Numbered from the stretch's first letter, positions 33,066 through 43,052 are shown. The stretch: 64,000 bases of DNA from JAVBLY01 sp031553035 (GCA_031553035.1 JAVBLY010000006.1:186001-250000), one strand, 5' to 3'. The notes: generated from the sequence alone by a model not told the origin. Numbers and translations are program-made.

Positions 33066-34724
33066 ATGTATTTAAACTGTTTCGATGAGGTAAAAGAGAT
33101 TACAAAAGAACTTGTAAGAATTCCAAGCATGGTAAAAACCGGTAACGGTGAAACAAAGTGTGCCGAAAAGATTTATGAATTCTATTCGAAGCTCCCATAT
33201 TTTAAAAGATATCCAGAGTATTTACTTTTACAACAGACAGAAAATGATGAAATCGTAAGGCATAATACTATGGCATTGGTCAGAGGCACAAAGGGGAACT
33301 CTAATAGAACAGTAATTCTTATGGGACATCTGGATACTTGCGGTGTAGACGATTTCGGAACAATTAAGGAATACGCTTTTGATCCGGACAAACTGCCAGG
33401 GTTGCTAAGGGAGATGAACTTGGGTGATGACATAAATAAGGATATCGATTCTGGAGAATATATGTTTGGAAGAGGTGCCTTGGATATGAAATCAGGAGTA
33501 GCTTGCCATATGTATTTGATTAAGTACTTTACAGAGCATCCTGAAGAAATAGACGGAAATATCATCGCATTGGCGGAATGTGATGAGGAAGATAACTCTC
33601 ACGGAATGATATCGGCATTAAGTATATTTAGGCAGTGGAAAGAAAAATATGGTTTGGAATTTATTTCTGCAATAAATGCTGATTATTCAACTCCATATCA
33701 TGCAAAAGATGAAAACAGGTATATTTACTTTGGAACCATCGGCAAGCTTCTTCCGTCTTATTATGTGGTAGGAAAAGAAACGCATGTAGGTCAGGCATTT
33801 GGAGGGTTAGATCCCAACTTATTAGTTGCTGAACTTACAAGGATAATTGAATTGAATCCGGAACTAAGTGATGAGTCTCAGGGTGAGGTTACGGTGCCAC
33901 CAATTTCCTTGAAGCAAGCTGATTTTAAAGTGGGATATACTGTTCAAACTGCCTCAACGGCTTATGCCTATTACAATTTCTTTATTCACAGTATGAATCC
34001 CGAAGATGTAATAATTAAAATGAAACAAAAGGGTATTGAGGCTTTTGATAATATTGTCAACTATACAAATGAGGCCTACAAAGAGTTTTGTAAAATTGGA
34101 GGTCATGTTTATACTGAACTTCCTTGGAAAACCAGAGTGTACACATATGAGGAGTTTTTCAATGAATTAGCAAGAAAAAATGGTGAAGAATTCAAGACAT
34201 ATATAAAAAAATATGCCGAAGATTTAAATAATAGCAATCCGTCGATGGATCTTCGAGATTATAGTGTAGATATCATTAATGAAGCATGGAAGTGGTCTAA
34301 AGATAAAACGCCTGCTATTATTGTTTACTTTTCTTCCATATTCTCAGGGCGAGTCGAGATAACAGGAAAAGACGAAAAGGAAAAGCAGCTATTGGATAGT
34401 GTTAAGAAATCTGTTGCTATTGTTCAGGAGTATTCCGATAAACCAATAGTAACAAAGATGTTCTATCCATATATTTCAGATTCTAGTTTTGTTGCAGTTG
34501 GAGATGATATTAATAAGCTAAAGGCATTGGAAATGAATATGCCCGCATGGGGTCCAAAGTATATGTATCCTATGAATGAAGTTCTTGAAATAAATGTACC
34601 TGTAGTAAATATTAGCACATATGGAAAAGACGGTCATAAGACTACAGAAAGAGTGCACATGAAGTACACTCTGGAAAACATGCCGAACATAACATACAAT
34701 ACCATCAAAAATTTGCTTGAGTAG
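33066..34724 (+). CDS. M20-family metallohydrolase, RocB-like
   Basis: 552 residues, AAGGAGA upstream, longer than usual M20 peptidases and similar to RocB proteins. Metal-site residues: GHLDTCG (about 93), GRGALDMKSG (about 136) and AECDEEDN (about 175). It should hydrolyse an amide or carbamoyl bond with two divalent metals. In this operon a likely task is cleavage of an N-carbamoyl amino acid made by the downstream hydantoinase; RocB itself is linked to arginine use. The substrate is inferred. Confidence 0.85.
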   Translation: MYLNCFDEVKEITKELVRIPSMVKTGNGETKCAEKIYEFYSKLPYFKRYPEYLLLQQTENDEIVRHNTMALVRGTKGNSNRTVILMGHLDTCGVDDFGTIKEYAFDPDKLPGLLREMNLGDDINKDIDSGEYMFGRGALDMKSGVACHMYLIKYFTEHPEEIDGNIIALAECDEEDNSHGMISALSIFRQWKEKYGLEFISAINADYSTPYHAKDENRYIYFGTIGKLLPSYYVVGKETHVGQAFGGLDPNLLVAELTRIIELNPELSDESQGEVTVPPISLKQADFKVGYTVQTASTAYAYYNFFIHSMNPEDVIIKMKQKGIEAFDNIVNYTNEAYKEFCKIGGHVYTELPWKTRVYTYEEFFNELARKNGEEFKTYIKKYAEDLNNSNPSMDLRDYSVDIINEAWKWSKDKTPAIIVYFSSIFSGRVEITGKDEKEKQLLDSVKKSVAIVQEYSDKPIVTKMFYPYISDSSFVAVGDDINKLKALEMNMPAWGPKYMYPMNEVLEINVPVVNISTYGKDGHKTTERVHMKYTLENMPNITYNTIKNLLE

Positions 34725-34903
34725 TATTTGGTGGTGATAGTGCAGAATTTGTTTGCTGCTAAAGACAAGTACGGCATTCTTTAGAAGGGAGGTAAAGTAG
34801 GTCAGGAAAAGATTACTGTTCGCATCATAAGCTGGAAGAAGATTTATTATAATAGCTACAGATTGAGTTAAATTTGATTCAAAAATAGGAAGGAGGACTT
34901 ATA
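34725..34903. other. Spacer inside the sigma-54 operon with an orphan ribosome-binding sequence
   Basis: 179 bp. GGGAGG at about 34790 is followed by an open frame of 22 codons that lacks ATG, GTG or TTG at the right distance. It may be a lost small gene or simply spacing. Nothing else is seen. Confidence 0.35.
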
Positions 34904-36358
34904 GTGATAGATAATAAAAATGATGACACACAAAAGAAAGGACCAAATTTGAATGATGACAGGTTGCTCTACACCGTCGATGAGAAACCCAGAAATGTGA
35001 GAGATGCAATTGTTTTAGGTATTCAACATCCTTTGACGATGATAGGAGGTATGTCCATGACCCCGCTCATTGTTGCCGGGGCAATCGGCATGAATCCAGG
35101 TCAGACAACTCTGTTACTTGGTCTATGTATGATCGGCGCAGGGTTAGCAACAGTTATACAGACCACCTTTGGAGTTAAACTGGCTACGATTCAGACAATG
35201 AGCGTAGCATTTATTGCAGCTTATGTTGCTATAGCAGGAATAGTAACATCTGAAACCGGCTCAGCGGACCCAATGCTTATTATGCGTTATATAGCCGGTG
35301 CTGTAATACTTGGTGGAATATTTGAAGCAATTTGTGGATATAGTGGTTTGATTGAACAAATGAAAAGAGTAATTACACCGATGGTCACAGGACCGGTAAT
35401 ATTATTAATTTGTCTGTCGTTGGGTAATATAATTGTAGAATGGGCAGCTTCAAACTGGTTGATAGCAATTATTACTGCTGCAATATCCCTCTCCATGACC
35501 CATGCAATCCCCAGAACAAAATGGGGGAAGGATAAGTATTTCTTGAAATCAACAGCGGTAATAGTTCCAGTTTCGATAATGTTCGTCATATCCTTAATAC
35601 TTAGCCTGTCTGGAGTAATCGATTCGGATTCTGGAGCGTATATTAATCTTCAAGCCGTAAAAGATGCTCCATGGTTCGTGTTACCTATTGGTGCTGCTAA
35701 TTGGGGTGCACCTATATTCAGGATTGATTTCGCACTCTTGGTTGTTGCGGGTTTTGTTATTTCTATGATTGAGTCAATAGGACAGTATTATGGTAATGCC
35801 GCAATTTCGCAAGTAGAAGACACTATGACCGGAAAAAGAGTGGGAAGAGGTATCGGTGCTGAAGGTTTAGGTTGTATTTTGGCTGCTTTGGTTGGTGGTT
35901 TGTCAAGTACATCTGCTGGAGAGAATTTAGGACTTGTTGAAGCAACACGCGTCGCTAGCCGTCATATTGCAAGGATCGGCGGATGCTTCCTGATATTGTT
36001 TGGACTTTGCGGAAAATTTGCAGCTATTCTTGCTACCATATCTCAGCCCATTCTGGCTGGAGTATTCATAGCTATTATGGGAACTGTAGGTGGTGTGGGC
36101 GTTAAGGAATTTACACGAATACCATTGTCTGGAAGAAATCTCAGTATATTCGGTATATCCTTAATTTTTGGTATTGGTATGCCTACATATATTACTGCTC
36201 ACCCTGTAGTTTTTATGGAAAGTCTGACATGGCTGGCAAATACAATTAACGGTTTCGCTTCCAATATGATGGCTATGGGAGGTCTGGTTGCAATCCTAAT
36301 GAATCAAATCGTACCTGGTTCGGATGATGAGAAAGGTAAAAACGCAGTTTTCAAATAA
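34904..36358 (+). CDS. NCS2-family nucleobase (uracil/xanthine-type) permease
   Basis: 484 residues, GTG start with AAGGAGG upstream. About 12-14 membrane segments; N-terminal GIQHPLTMIGGMSMTPLIV is the NCS2 start signature, and the substrate-site helix contains ESIGQYYGNAAIS followed by GLGCILAALVGGLSSTS. NCS2 transporters import uracil, xanthine, urate or related ureides by cation symport. The next gene is a hydantoinase/dihydropyrimidinase, so a cyclic ureide is the likely cargo. Confidence 0.9.
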   Translation: MIDNKNDDTQKKGPNLNDDRLLYTVDEKPRNVRDAIVLGIQHPLTMIGGMSMTPLIVAGAIGMNPGQTTLLLGLCMIGAGLATVIQTTFGVKLATIQTMSVAFIAAYVAIAGIVTSETGSADPMLIMRYIAGAVILGGIFEAICGYSGLIEQMKRVITPMVTGPVILLICLSLGNIIVEWAASNWLIAIITAAISLSMTHAIPRTKWGKDKYFLKSTAVIVPVSIMFVISLILSLSGVIDSDSGAYINLQAVKDAPWFVLPIGAANWGAPIFRIDFALLVVAGFVISMIESIGQYYGNAAISQVEDTMTGKRVGRGIGAEGLGCILAALVGGLSSTSAGENLGLVEATRVASRHIARIGGCFLILFGLCGKFAAILATISQPILAGVFIAIMGTVGGVGVKEFTRIPLSGRNLSIFGISLIFGIGMPTYITAHPVVFMESLTWLANTINGFASNMMAMGGLVAILMNQIVPGSDDEKGKNAVFK

Positions 36359-36398
36359 AAAGTATATCAAATACTCAAGTAATAAAAAGGAGGAAATA

Positions 36399-37820
36399 AT
36401 GAGTAAACTGATAAAAAACGGCCATATTATTAATGCGAATTCTGAATTTGACGGAGACATTTATATTGAAGGTGAAAAAATTGTAGCCGTTGGTAAAAAT
36501 CTAGATTACAAGGCAGACGAAATTGTCGAAGCAAAGGGCATGTATGTATTCCCAGGTGGAGTCGACATGCATACACATTATGCACTTCCATATGGAAAAA
36601 CAATCTCAAGAGGATTCGAGACTTCACAAGCTGCACCAGTTGGAGGAACAACAACTGTTGTTGATTTTGCTCCACAACAAGCAGGAAAATCCATACTTGA
36701 TGGCGTTTTACAACATAAGGAAAAGCAGGGAGCGATGGCTTCCGTAGACTACGCATTGCATGCATTAATTATGGACACAAATCCAGATACACTGGATCAG
36801 CTTTATAACGATATAGAAAAACTGCCAGAAATTGGTGTAGCAACTTTGAAGATGTTTATGGTTTACAAAGGGACAGTATTGCACTGCAGGGACGAAGTAG
36901 TTTATAAAGCTCTACTTGCTTCAAAAAAAGCCGGTGTCACACCGTTTGTTCATGCCGAAAGTGCAGATATAGTTGAAGAGATGAGGCAGGATTTTATAAA
37001 GCAGGGTAAAACTGAGTTGAAATACCATTTACTATCAAGACCGCCGCTAATAGAAGAAGAATGTGTTCAGAGAGGAATAAATATTTCCAAAATGGCAGAT
37101 TCTCCAATTTTCTTTGCTCACATATCGAGCAAAGGATCAACTGAAATTATCAGAGATGCAAATGCTAAGGGAATACCCGCGTATGCAGAAACTTGTATTC
37201 ACTATCTGGTATTGGACGACAGTGAGTTTGATAAGCCAGGTGTAGAAGCCGCAAAGACGATGGTTGCACCGCCTATTCGGGACAAGACTCATCAAGATGC
37301 TTTGTGGTTAGCAGTAAAAAGAAAATGGCTCAGTGCTGTCAGTACCGATCATTTTGCAATTAACTTTCAAGAAAAATTGGATATGGCAGAGGAAGATGGC
37401 GGGGACTTCACGACTTACTGTTGCGGTTTACCTGCAGTTGAAGACAGGTGTTCTGCATTGTGGACATATGGAGTTGAAACTGGCAAAATCAATAAGCAAG
37501 ATTTTGTTGACTTGTTTGCAACGAGTCCTGCGAAGGTGGTTGGCGTGTATCCTCAGAAAGGAGAAATCGCACCTAACGCTGATGCAGATATCGTAATATA
37601 TGATCCAGATTATAGAGGGATTTTTAGCATTGAAAACAGTCAATATCAAGGAGTAGATTATTGTGGATTTGAAGGCCTCGAAAAGAAGGGACGACCATCC
37701 AAGGTATATCTGAGAGGTAGATTGACTGCAGAAGACGGTAAATTTGTAGGACCTGAAAAGCAGGGCAAATTTGTTGAAGCCAAACCATATGGTATGTGCT
37801 ATGACAAAATAACTTTTTAA
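36399..37820 (+). CDS. Dihydropyrimidinase / D-hydantoinase
   Basis: 473 residues from the ATG with AAAGGAGG in front; a frame from 36324 overlaps the permease end. Amidohydrolase with two-metal site: DMHTHY (about 57), carbamylated Lys in TLKMFMVYKG (about 150), HAESADI, FAHISSKGS and STDHFAINFQEK. It opens the ring of dihydropyrimidines or hydantoins to N-carbamoyl amino acids. Together with the permease, the M20 hydrolase and the aminotransferase it makes a complete import, ring-opening, decarbamoylation and transamination route; the exact substrate is not fixed by sequence. Confidence 0.92.
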   Translation: MSKLIKNGHIINANSEFDGDIYIEGEKIVAVGKNLDYKADEIVEAKGMYVFPGGVDMHTHYALPYGKTISRGFETSQAAPVGGTTTVVDFAPQQAGKSILDGVLQHKEKQGAMASVDYALHALIMDTNPDTLDQLYNDIEKLPEIGVATLKMFMVYKGTVLHCRDEVVYKALLASKKAGVTPFVHAESADIVEEMRQDFIKQGKTELKYHLLSRPPLIEEECVQRGINISKMADSPIFFAHISSKGSTEIIRDANAKGIPAYAETCIHYLVLDDSEFDKPGVEAAKTMVAPPIRDKTHQDALWLAVKRKWLSAVSTDHFAINFQEKLDMAEEDGGDFTTYCCGLPAVEDRCSALWTYGVETGKINKQDFVDLFATSPAKVVGVYPQKGEIAPNADADIVIYDPDYRGIFSIENSQYQGVDYCGFEGLEKKGRPSKVYLRGRLTAEDGKFVGPEKQGKFVEAKPYGMCYDKITF

Positions 37821-37866
37821 AAACACAGATTATGTTTAAGAAGTCAAAATATTCAACTAATGGATG

Positions 37867-37889
37867 CCGCCGAATGACACTTTCGGCGG
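37867..37889 (+). terminator. Intrinsic terminator of the sigma-54 operon
   Basis: Stem CCGCCGAA (37867-37874) / TTCGGCGG (37882-37889), 7-base loop, followed by TATTTTCTT. Confidence 0.85.
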
Positions 37890-37896
37890 TATTTTC

Positions 37897-37925
37897 TTGA
37901 AAAAAGAAAGGAATTCCTTTATACT
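37897..37925 (+). promoter_or_regulatory. Sigma-A promoter of coaX-dusB-greA-lysS
   Basis: TTGAAA (37897-37902), 17-bp spacer, TATACT (37920-37925), 50 bp before the coaX ATG and directly after the terminator. Confidence 0.7.
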
Positions 37926-37974
37926 GATACTTGCTTAAAACTAGATTGGGCAAAGGTACAGACAGGAGAAAAAA

Positions 37975-38808
37975 ATGTTACTGGCATTCGACGTAGGAAA
38001 TACCAATATCGTTCTGGGAGTTTTCGATAACGGCAAACTTCTCCAGAACTGGAGAATGGAAACATACAACAGCAAGAGCGCCGACGAATACGGCATGATC
38101 ATAAATCAGCTGTTTAAATATGAAGGTCTTAATATCGATGATGTGAATGATGTTATCATTTCGACGGTAGTTCCTTCCACTCTGTACACACTTCAGCACA
38201 TGTCTATGAAATATTTTCATGTCAGAGCTATAGTCATCGGGCCGGGGATCAAAACCGGACTGAAGATAAGATACGATAATCCGGAACAGGTCGGTGCGGA
38301 CAGGATCGTGAATGCTGTCGCCGCCCTGATAAAATACGGCGGCCCCCTTGTCATAGTGGACTTCGGAACTGCTACAACATTCTGCGCAATTACCGAGGAC
38401 TGGGAATACCTAGGAGGCTCAATAGCTCCCGGACTTAAAATTTCCTCCGATGCTCTGTTTGAAAAGACAGCCAAGCTGCCCAGAGTCGAGCTTGAAGATC
38501 CCGGAACCGCCATCGGAAAAAATACCATTGAAAGCATCCAGTCAGGCCTCGTTTACGGTCACATGGGCGTAGTAGAGAATCTCTGCAACAAGATGAAGGA
38601 TGAACTTGATAAATATTCTGAGCATAAGAATCCCATCAAAGTCATTGCCACCGGAGGCGTTGCTTCCATGATGGAAAAGGGAATTGCGTGCATCGATGAG
38701 GTTGACAAGATGCTTACTCTTGACGGCCTTTATATAATATATGAAAAGAATAAAAAAGATCCCCAGAAGAGACGAGTCAAAAAAAATGATGCCGATTGGG
38801 ACTCTTAA
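37975..38808 (+). CDS. coaX: Type III pantothenate kinase
   Basis: 277 residues, AGGAG upstream. ASKHA-type kinase: phosphate-binding DVGNTN at residues 6-11, GADRIVNAVAAL (about 103), and DFGTATTF (about 124). It phosphorylates pantothenate as the first step of coenzyme A synthesis and is not fed back by CoA. It overlaps the dusB start by about 23 bp. The gene heads the conserved coaX-dusB-greA-lysS run. Confidence 0.96.
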   Translation: MLLAFDVGNTNIVLGVFDNGKLLQNWRMETYNSKSADEYGMIINQLFKYEGLNIDDVNDVIISTVVPSTLYTLQHMSMKYFHVRAIVIGPGIKTGLKIRYDNPEQVGADRIVNAVAALIKYGGPLVIVDFGTATTFCAITEDWEYLGGSIAPGLKISSDALFEKTAKLPRVELEDPGTAIGKNTIESIQSGLVYGHMGVVENLCNKMKDELDKYSEHKNPIKVIATGGVASMMEKGIACIDEVDKMLTLDGLYIIYEKNKKDPQKRRVKKNDADWDS

Positions 38809-39754
38809 GCCGGAAAACCCGTTTTTTCTTGCACCGCTTGCCGGCATTACAGATCCTCCTTTCAGGAAGATCTGTAAAAGTCAGGGTGCAGCCATGGTTT
38901 ATACCGAGATGATCAGCGGGAAGGGCATCTGGTACGGTGATCAAAAAACAGAAACCCTCCTAAAAACATACGAAGATGAAAAACCGGTAGCCATCCAAAT
39001 ATTCGGGAGCGATCCTGAAATTTTTTCGTATGTGGCAGAGAAATTAAACAGCGGGGACAATGCCGTGTTGGATATAAATATGGGGTGCCCCGTACCCAAA
39101 ATAGTCAAGAACGGCGAAGGCTCTGCGCTGATGAAGGATCCGGATCTGGCAGGTAAATTAGTAGAAGCCGCAGTTTCCAAATCAAAGAAACCTGTGACAG
39201 TAAAGATGAGGATCGGATGGGACAAAGAAAACATCAATGTTGTTGAAATGGCAAAAACCGTTGAAGCTGCCGGGGCATCGGCGGTAGCAATACATGGTAG
39301 GACGAGGGAACAGTATTACTCGGGAACAGCGGACTGGAATCAGATCGGAAGTGTGAAGGCGGCTGTAAGGATCCCTGTGATAGGTAACGGCGATATTTTT
39401 TCTGCAGAAGAAGCTGTCAGCATGATGAGGGAGACAGGTTGTGATTATGTAATGATCGCCCGGGGGGCTCTGGGGAATCCGTGGATATTCAGGGATGCCA
39501 TAAAGCTTTTTTACGGTGAGGCGGCATATGACCCTCCGACTCAGGAAGATAATTTGAATATGCTGATAAAGCATATCGATATGCTCGAAGAAGAAAAGGG
39601 AGCATATGTAGCAGTCATGCAGATACGAAAACACGTTGGGTGGTACCTCAAGGGTTTCCACGGGATAAAATCCATAAGGAACAGAGTCCATGGTATCAGT
39701 GACATTGATGAGTTAAGGTCTTTACTTTTATCCTTAAATCCTATACAATGTTGA
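38786..39754 (+). CDS. dusB: tRNA-dihydrouridine synthase
   Basis: 322 residues from the first of two adjacent ATGs (family proteins begin MPIG-like, so 38789 is equally possible). FMN-dependent TIM barrel: NPFFLAPLAGITDPPFR, NMGCPVPKIVKNGEGSALM with the catalytic Cys, then HGRTREQYYSG and GNGDIF. It reduces uridines in tRNA D-loops. Start lies inside the coaX end. Confidence 0.95.
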   Translation: MMPIGTLKPENPFFLAPLAGITDPPFRKICKSQGAAMVYTEMISGKGIWYGDQKTETLLKTYEDEKPVAIQIFGSDPEIFSYVAEKLNSGDNAVLDINMGCPVPKIVKNGEGSALMKDPDLAGKLVEAAVSKSKKPVTVKMRIGWDKENINVVEMAKTVEAAGASAVAIHGRTREQYYSGTADWNQIGSVKAAVRIPVIGNGDIFSAEEAVSMMRETGCDYVMIARGALGNPWIFRDAIKLFYGEAAYDPPTQEDNLNMLIKHIDMLEEEKGAYVAVMQIRKHVGWYLKGFHGIKSIRNRVHGISDIDELRSLLLSLNPIQC

Positions 39755-39829
39755 GCATACGGAAATTCGAACAAAGTGGCTAAAAATAGAGATGTTCGGA
39801 CAAAAAAATAGAAAGAAAAGGTACTTGAT

Positions 39830-40309
39830 ATGACAGAAGAAATACTATTGACGCAAGAGGGATATGACGATAAGGTTGCTGAGCTCGATGAGCTTCAGAC
39901 AGTAAAAAGACCTGAGATCGCAGAGAGACTGAAAGAAGCCATTTCATATGGTGATATTTCCGAGAACTCGGAATACGATTCAGCTAAAAACGAACAGGCT
40001 GAACTTGAAGATCAGATATCCAAACTTGAATATATTATAAAAAATGCCAAAATAATAGACGAGAAAAAAGTCAAAGTGGATAAGGTCAGTCTGGGGCTGA
40101 AGGTAACAGTGAAAGATTCAAAATCAAAACAGGAATCTGTCTTTACGATCGTCGGGTCCACGGAAGCAGATCCTTTCGAAGGGAAAATCTCAAATGCTTC
40201 TCTTGTTGGTGCCGCACTTTTAGGCAAAAAAGTCAAAGATAAAGTGCAGGTACAGGTACCTGATGGTCTGGTCACATACGAAGTCCTCGCCATCGAAAAA
40301 CAGAAATAA
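39830..40309 (+). CDS. greA: Transcription elongation factor GreA
   Basis: 159 residues. N-terminal coiled coil with the acidic tip (about residues 37-47, GDISENSEYDSAKNEQ) that stimulates transcript cleavage by stalled RNA polymerase, and a C-terminal FKBP-like domain (GSTEADPFEGKISNASLVGAALL). AAAGG lies upstream of the ATG. Usual neighbour of lysS in Firmicutes. Confidence 0.97.
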   Translation: MTEEILLTQEGYDDKVAELDELQTVKRPEIAERLKEAISYGDISENSEYDSAKNEQAELEDQISKLEYIIKNAKIIDEKKVKVDKVSLGLKVTVKDSKSKQESVFTIVGSTEADPFEGKISNASLVGAALLGKKVKDKVQVQVPDGLVTYEVLAIEKQK

Positions 40310-40351
40310 ATCAGCCTGGAAAGTCAATGTGATAAGTGTTTGGAGAATAAA

Positions 40352-41878
40352 ATGAGTGATGATAACAAGAAAAACAACATAGAAAATACGGAAGAAGAAA
40401 GAGAGCTTACCGGGGAAGAGCTGAATGAGATGCGTCAGATAAGACGTGAAAAGCTCAAGAAACTTCAGGAAATGGGAAGAAATCCTTTTCTTGTCGAGTA
40501 TTGGGATATCAAGAATTACAGCCAGTCTATCAAAGATGATTTCGACAATATGGAAGGCAAAGAAGTTGTCTGCGCCGGAAGGATCATGGCAAAGAGAAAC
40601 ATGGGCAAGGCTTCTTTCATAGATATCCAGGATAATGAAGGCAAGATACAGTGCTACGTGAGACAGGATGCCGTCACTCCCGAAGAATATGAGATATTCC
40701 TCACATATGACATCGGTGATATCATAGGCATCGAAGGCGAAGTTTTCAAGACAAGACACGGAGAAATATCAGTCAAAGTAAGCAAGATAGTACTGCTCAC
40801 AAAGTCCCTTCAGATCCTGCCCAACAAATGGCAGGGTCTTAAAGACAAAGAACTTAAATACAGACAGCGTTATGTTGATCTCATCATGAACCCGGAGGTC
40901 AAGGAGACTTTCGTAAAGAGAGCGAAAATTATCAAAGCCATAAAGGATTATCTTGACGAAGAGGGATTCCTGGAAGTGGATACTCCAATTCTTACGACCA
41001 TAGCAGGCGGCGCAAACGCCAGACCTTTTTCCACTCACCACAACACTCTGGATATTGAAATGAAGCTGAGGATCTCTAACGAACTGTTCCTTAAGCGTCT
41101 TACAGTAGGCGGACTTGACAAGGTTTACGAAATGGGCAAGATGTTCAGAAACGAAGGTATGGATAAGAACCATAATCCCGAGTTCACTTCGATGGAGCTT
41201 TATGAGGCATACGGTCAAATGGAAGACGTTATGCGTCATACTGAAATGGTAGTTGCCAGAGCCGCTGAAGCAGCAAACGGGACAATGCTGCTCAATTATC
41301 AGGGAAAAGAATTCGATTTGACTCCGCCATGGCAGAGAATGACCATGCAGGACGCTGTCAAAAAATGGGTGGGAGTTGACTTCGATAAGATACAGACTGA
41401 TGAAGAAGCACGGGAAGTCGCTAAGAAATATCATCTTGAAGACTGGCAGAAACTGAACAGGGGCTTAGTGATAACAGAACTGTTTGAAGAGCATTGTGAA
41501 GAATATCTGGATGGACCAATATTCATAACAGGACATCCGGTTGAAGTTTCTCCGCTTTCAAAGAGAGATCCCGTAGATCCCAGGATAACCAGAAGATTCG
41601 AAGCATATATAAATACATGGGAAGTCGCCAATGGATTTTCCGAATTGAACGATCCAATCGATCAGTATGAGAGATTCAAAGAGCAGCAGGGACAACTTGA
41701 AGCCGGAGACGATGAAGCCCATCCAATGGATGAGGACTTTGTAAATGCGCTGGAAGTAGGTCTTCCACCAACCGGGGGGTTAGGTGTGGGTATCGACAGG
41801 GTAATAACTCTGATAACAGATTCTCCGTCCATCAGAGATATAATTTTATTCCCGACAATGAAACCGCTGGACGACTGA
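40352..41878 (+). CDS. lysS: Lysyl-tRNA synthetase, class II
   Basis: 508 residues from the ATG with TTTGGAG 6 bp upstream; a TTG at 40340 overlaps that ribosome site. OB-fold anticodon domain (about 55-160), then class II core with motif 1 around FLEVDTPILTT, motif 2 FRNEGMDKNHNPEFT and motif 3 GLGVGIDRVITL. Charges tRNA-Lys in the cytosol. No T-box leader was seen. Confidence 0.97.
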   Translation: MSDDNKKNNIENTEEERELTGEELNEMRQIRREKLKKLQEMGRNPFLVEYWDIKNYSQSIKDDFDNMEGKEVVCAGRIMAKRNMGKASFIDIQDNEGKIQCYVRQDAVTPEEYEIFLTYDIGDIIGIEGEVFKTRHGEISVKVSKIVLLTKSLQILPNKWQGLKDKELKYRQRYVDLIMNPEVKETFVKRAKIIKAIKDYLDEEGFLEVDTPILTTIAGGANARPFSTHHNTLDIEMKLRISNELFLKRLTVGGLDKVYEMGKMFRNEGMDKNHNPEFTSMELYEAYGQMEDVMRHTEMVVARAAEAANGTMLLNYQGKEFDLTPPWQRMTMQDAVKKWVGVDFDKIQTDEEAREVAKKYHLEDWQKLNRGLVITELFEEHCEEYLDGPIFITGHPVEVSPLSKRDPVDPRITRRFEAYINTWEVANGFSELNDPIDQYERFKEQQGQLEAGDDEAHPMDEDFVNALEVGLPPTGGLGVGIDRVITLITDSPSIRDIILFPTMKPLDD

Positions 41879-41912
41879 CTTAAAGGGGATTAACGATCAA
41901 GGGGAGATTAAT

Positions 41913-43052
41913 TTGTCGGAAATTTTAACGGAAGTTTTTTCGGGGGTACTTGGACTTACATTGGGACATATCATCATGTTTGCCATCGGCGGGTTGCTCA
42001 TATTTCTTGCCATCAAATATGAATATGAACCGATGCTCCTGTTGCCTATAGGTTTTGGAGCGATACTGGCCAACATACCATTTTCATCGGCAGTCGGTGA
42101 ACACGGTTTTTTACAGATTTTATATGATGCGGGTATAGCTACTGAGCTTTTTCCTGTGCTCATATTCATAGCTGTGGGAGCTATGATCGATTTTAAACCA
42201 CTGCTTCAGAATCCGTTCATGATGTTTTTTGGAGCTGCCGCCCAGTTCGGCATATTTATGACCATGATGTTTGCTTTGGCAACAGGATATTTTACATTGC
42301 CTGAAGCGGCGGCCATAGGTATAATCGGTGCGGCTGACGGCCCTACATCAATTTATGTAGCGACGGAATTTGCACAAAAATATATAGGACCGATATCTGT
42401 GGCAGCATATTCCTACATGTCGCTGGTACCGATAATACAGCCGCCGGTAATCAAGCTGCTGACAACAAAAAAAGAACGACTGACCAGAATGAAGTATACA
42501 ACGGTAGAGATACCGAGGTTGATAGAGATACTGTTCCCCATAATAATCACACTCATAGCAGGTATAATTGCACCTATGAGTGTGGCACTCATAGGATCGC
42601 TGATGTTCGGCAACCTGATCAGAGTCTGCGGAGTCCTTGAAAGATTATCGCTGTCCGCACAGAACGAACTTGCAAATCTGGTGACACTGCTTTTGGGGAT
42701 CACCATCGGATCGACCATGACGGCAGAGGCGTTTCTGGATGTCAGAACTCTAATGATAATGGGAATGGGACTGTTTGCATTCATATTCGATACGGCGGGA
42801 GGAGTGATCTTTGCAAAGATAATAAACATATTCCTGCCAAAGGACAGAAGAGTCAATCCAATGATCGGTGCTGCAGGAATATCGGCATTCCCCATGTCGG
42901 GAAGAGTAGTCCAGAAAATGGCGGCCAAAGAGGATCCGGGCAACTTCATCCTGATGCAGGCAATGAGTGCAAATGTTGCGGGACAGCTGGGATCGGTAAT
43001 TGCAGGAAGTCTGGTTCTGGTGATCGTGCCTATCATATTGGCAGGAATGTAA
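41913..43052 (+). CDS. mmdB: Na+-translocating decarboxylase beta subunit
   Basis: 379 residues, TTG start with GGGGAG 6 bp upstream. Highly hydrophobic, about 10 membrane segments, with family signatures GIIGAADGPTSIYV and AFPMSGRVVQKMA plus GITIGSTMTAEAFL. It decarboxylates carboxybiotin and couples this to Na+ export. It lies next to a small membrane subunit but 13 kb away from the alpha, biotin-carrier and delta/epsilon genes at 26.5-28.8 kb. The substrate type (methylmalonyl-, glutaconyl- or oxaloacetate-linked) cannot be told from this subunit. Confidence 0.93.
   Translation: MSEILTEVFSGVLGLTLGHIIMFAIGGLLIFLAIKYEYEPMLLLPIGFGAILANIPFSSAVGEHGFLQILYDAGIATELFPVLIFIAVGAMIDFKPLLQNPFMMFFGAAAQFGIFMTMMFALATGYFTLPEAAAIGIIGAADGPTSIYVATEFAQKYIGPISVAAYSYMSLVPIIQPPVIKLLTTKKERLTRMKYTTVEIPRLIEILFPIIITLIAGIIAPMSVALIGSLMFGNLIRVCGVLERLSLSAQNELANLVTLLLGITIGSTMTAEAFLDVRTLMIMGMGLFAFIFDTAGGVIFAKIINIFLPKDRRVNPMIGAAGISAFPMSGRVVQKMAAKEDPGNFILMQAMSANVAGQLGSVIAGSLVLVIVPIILAGM

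Noticed and set aside
34787..34870. Short gene after the orphan ribosome sequence
   Set aside because: No usable start codon at the proper distance and only about 22 codons.
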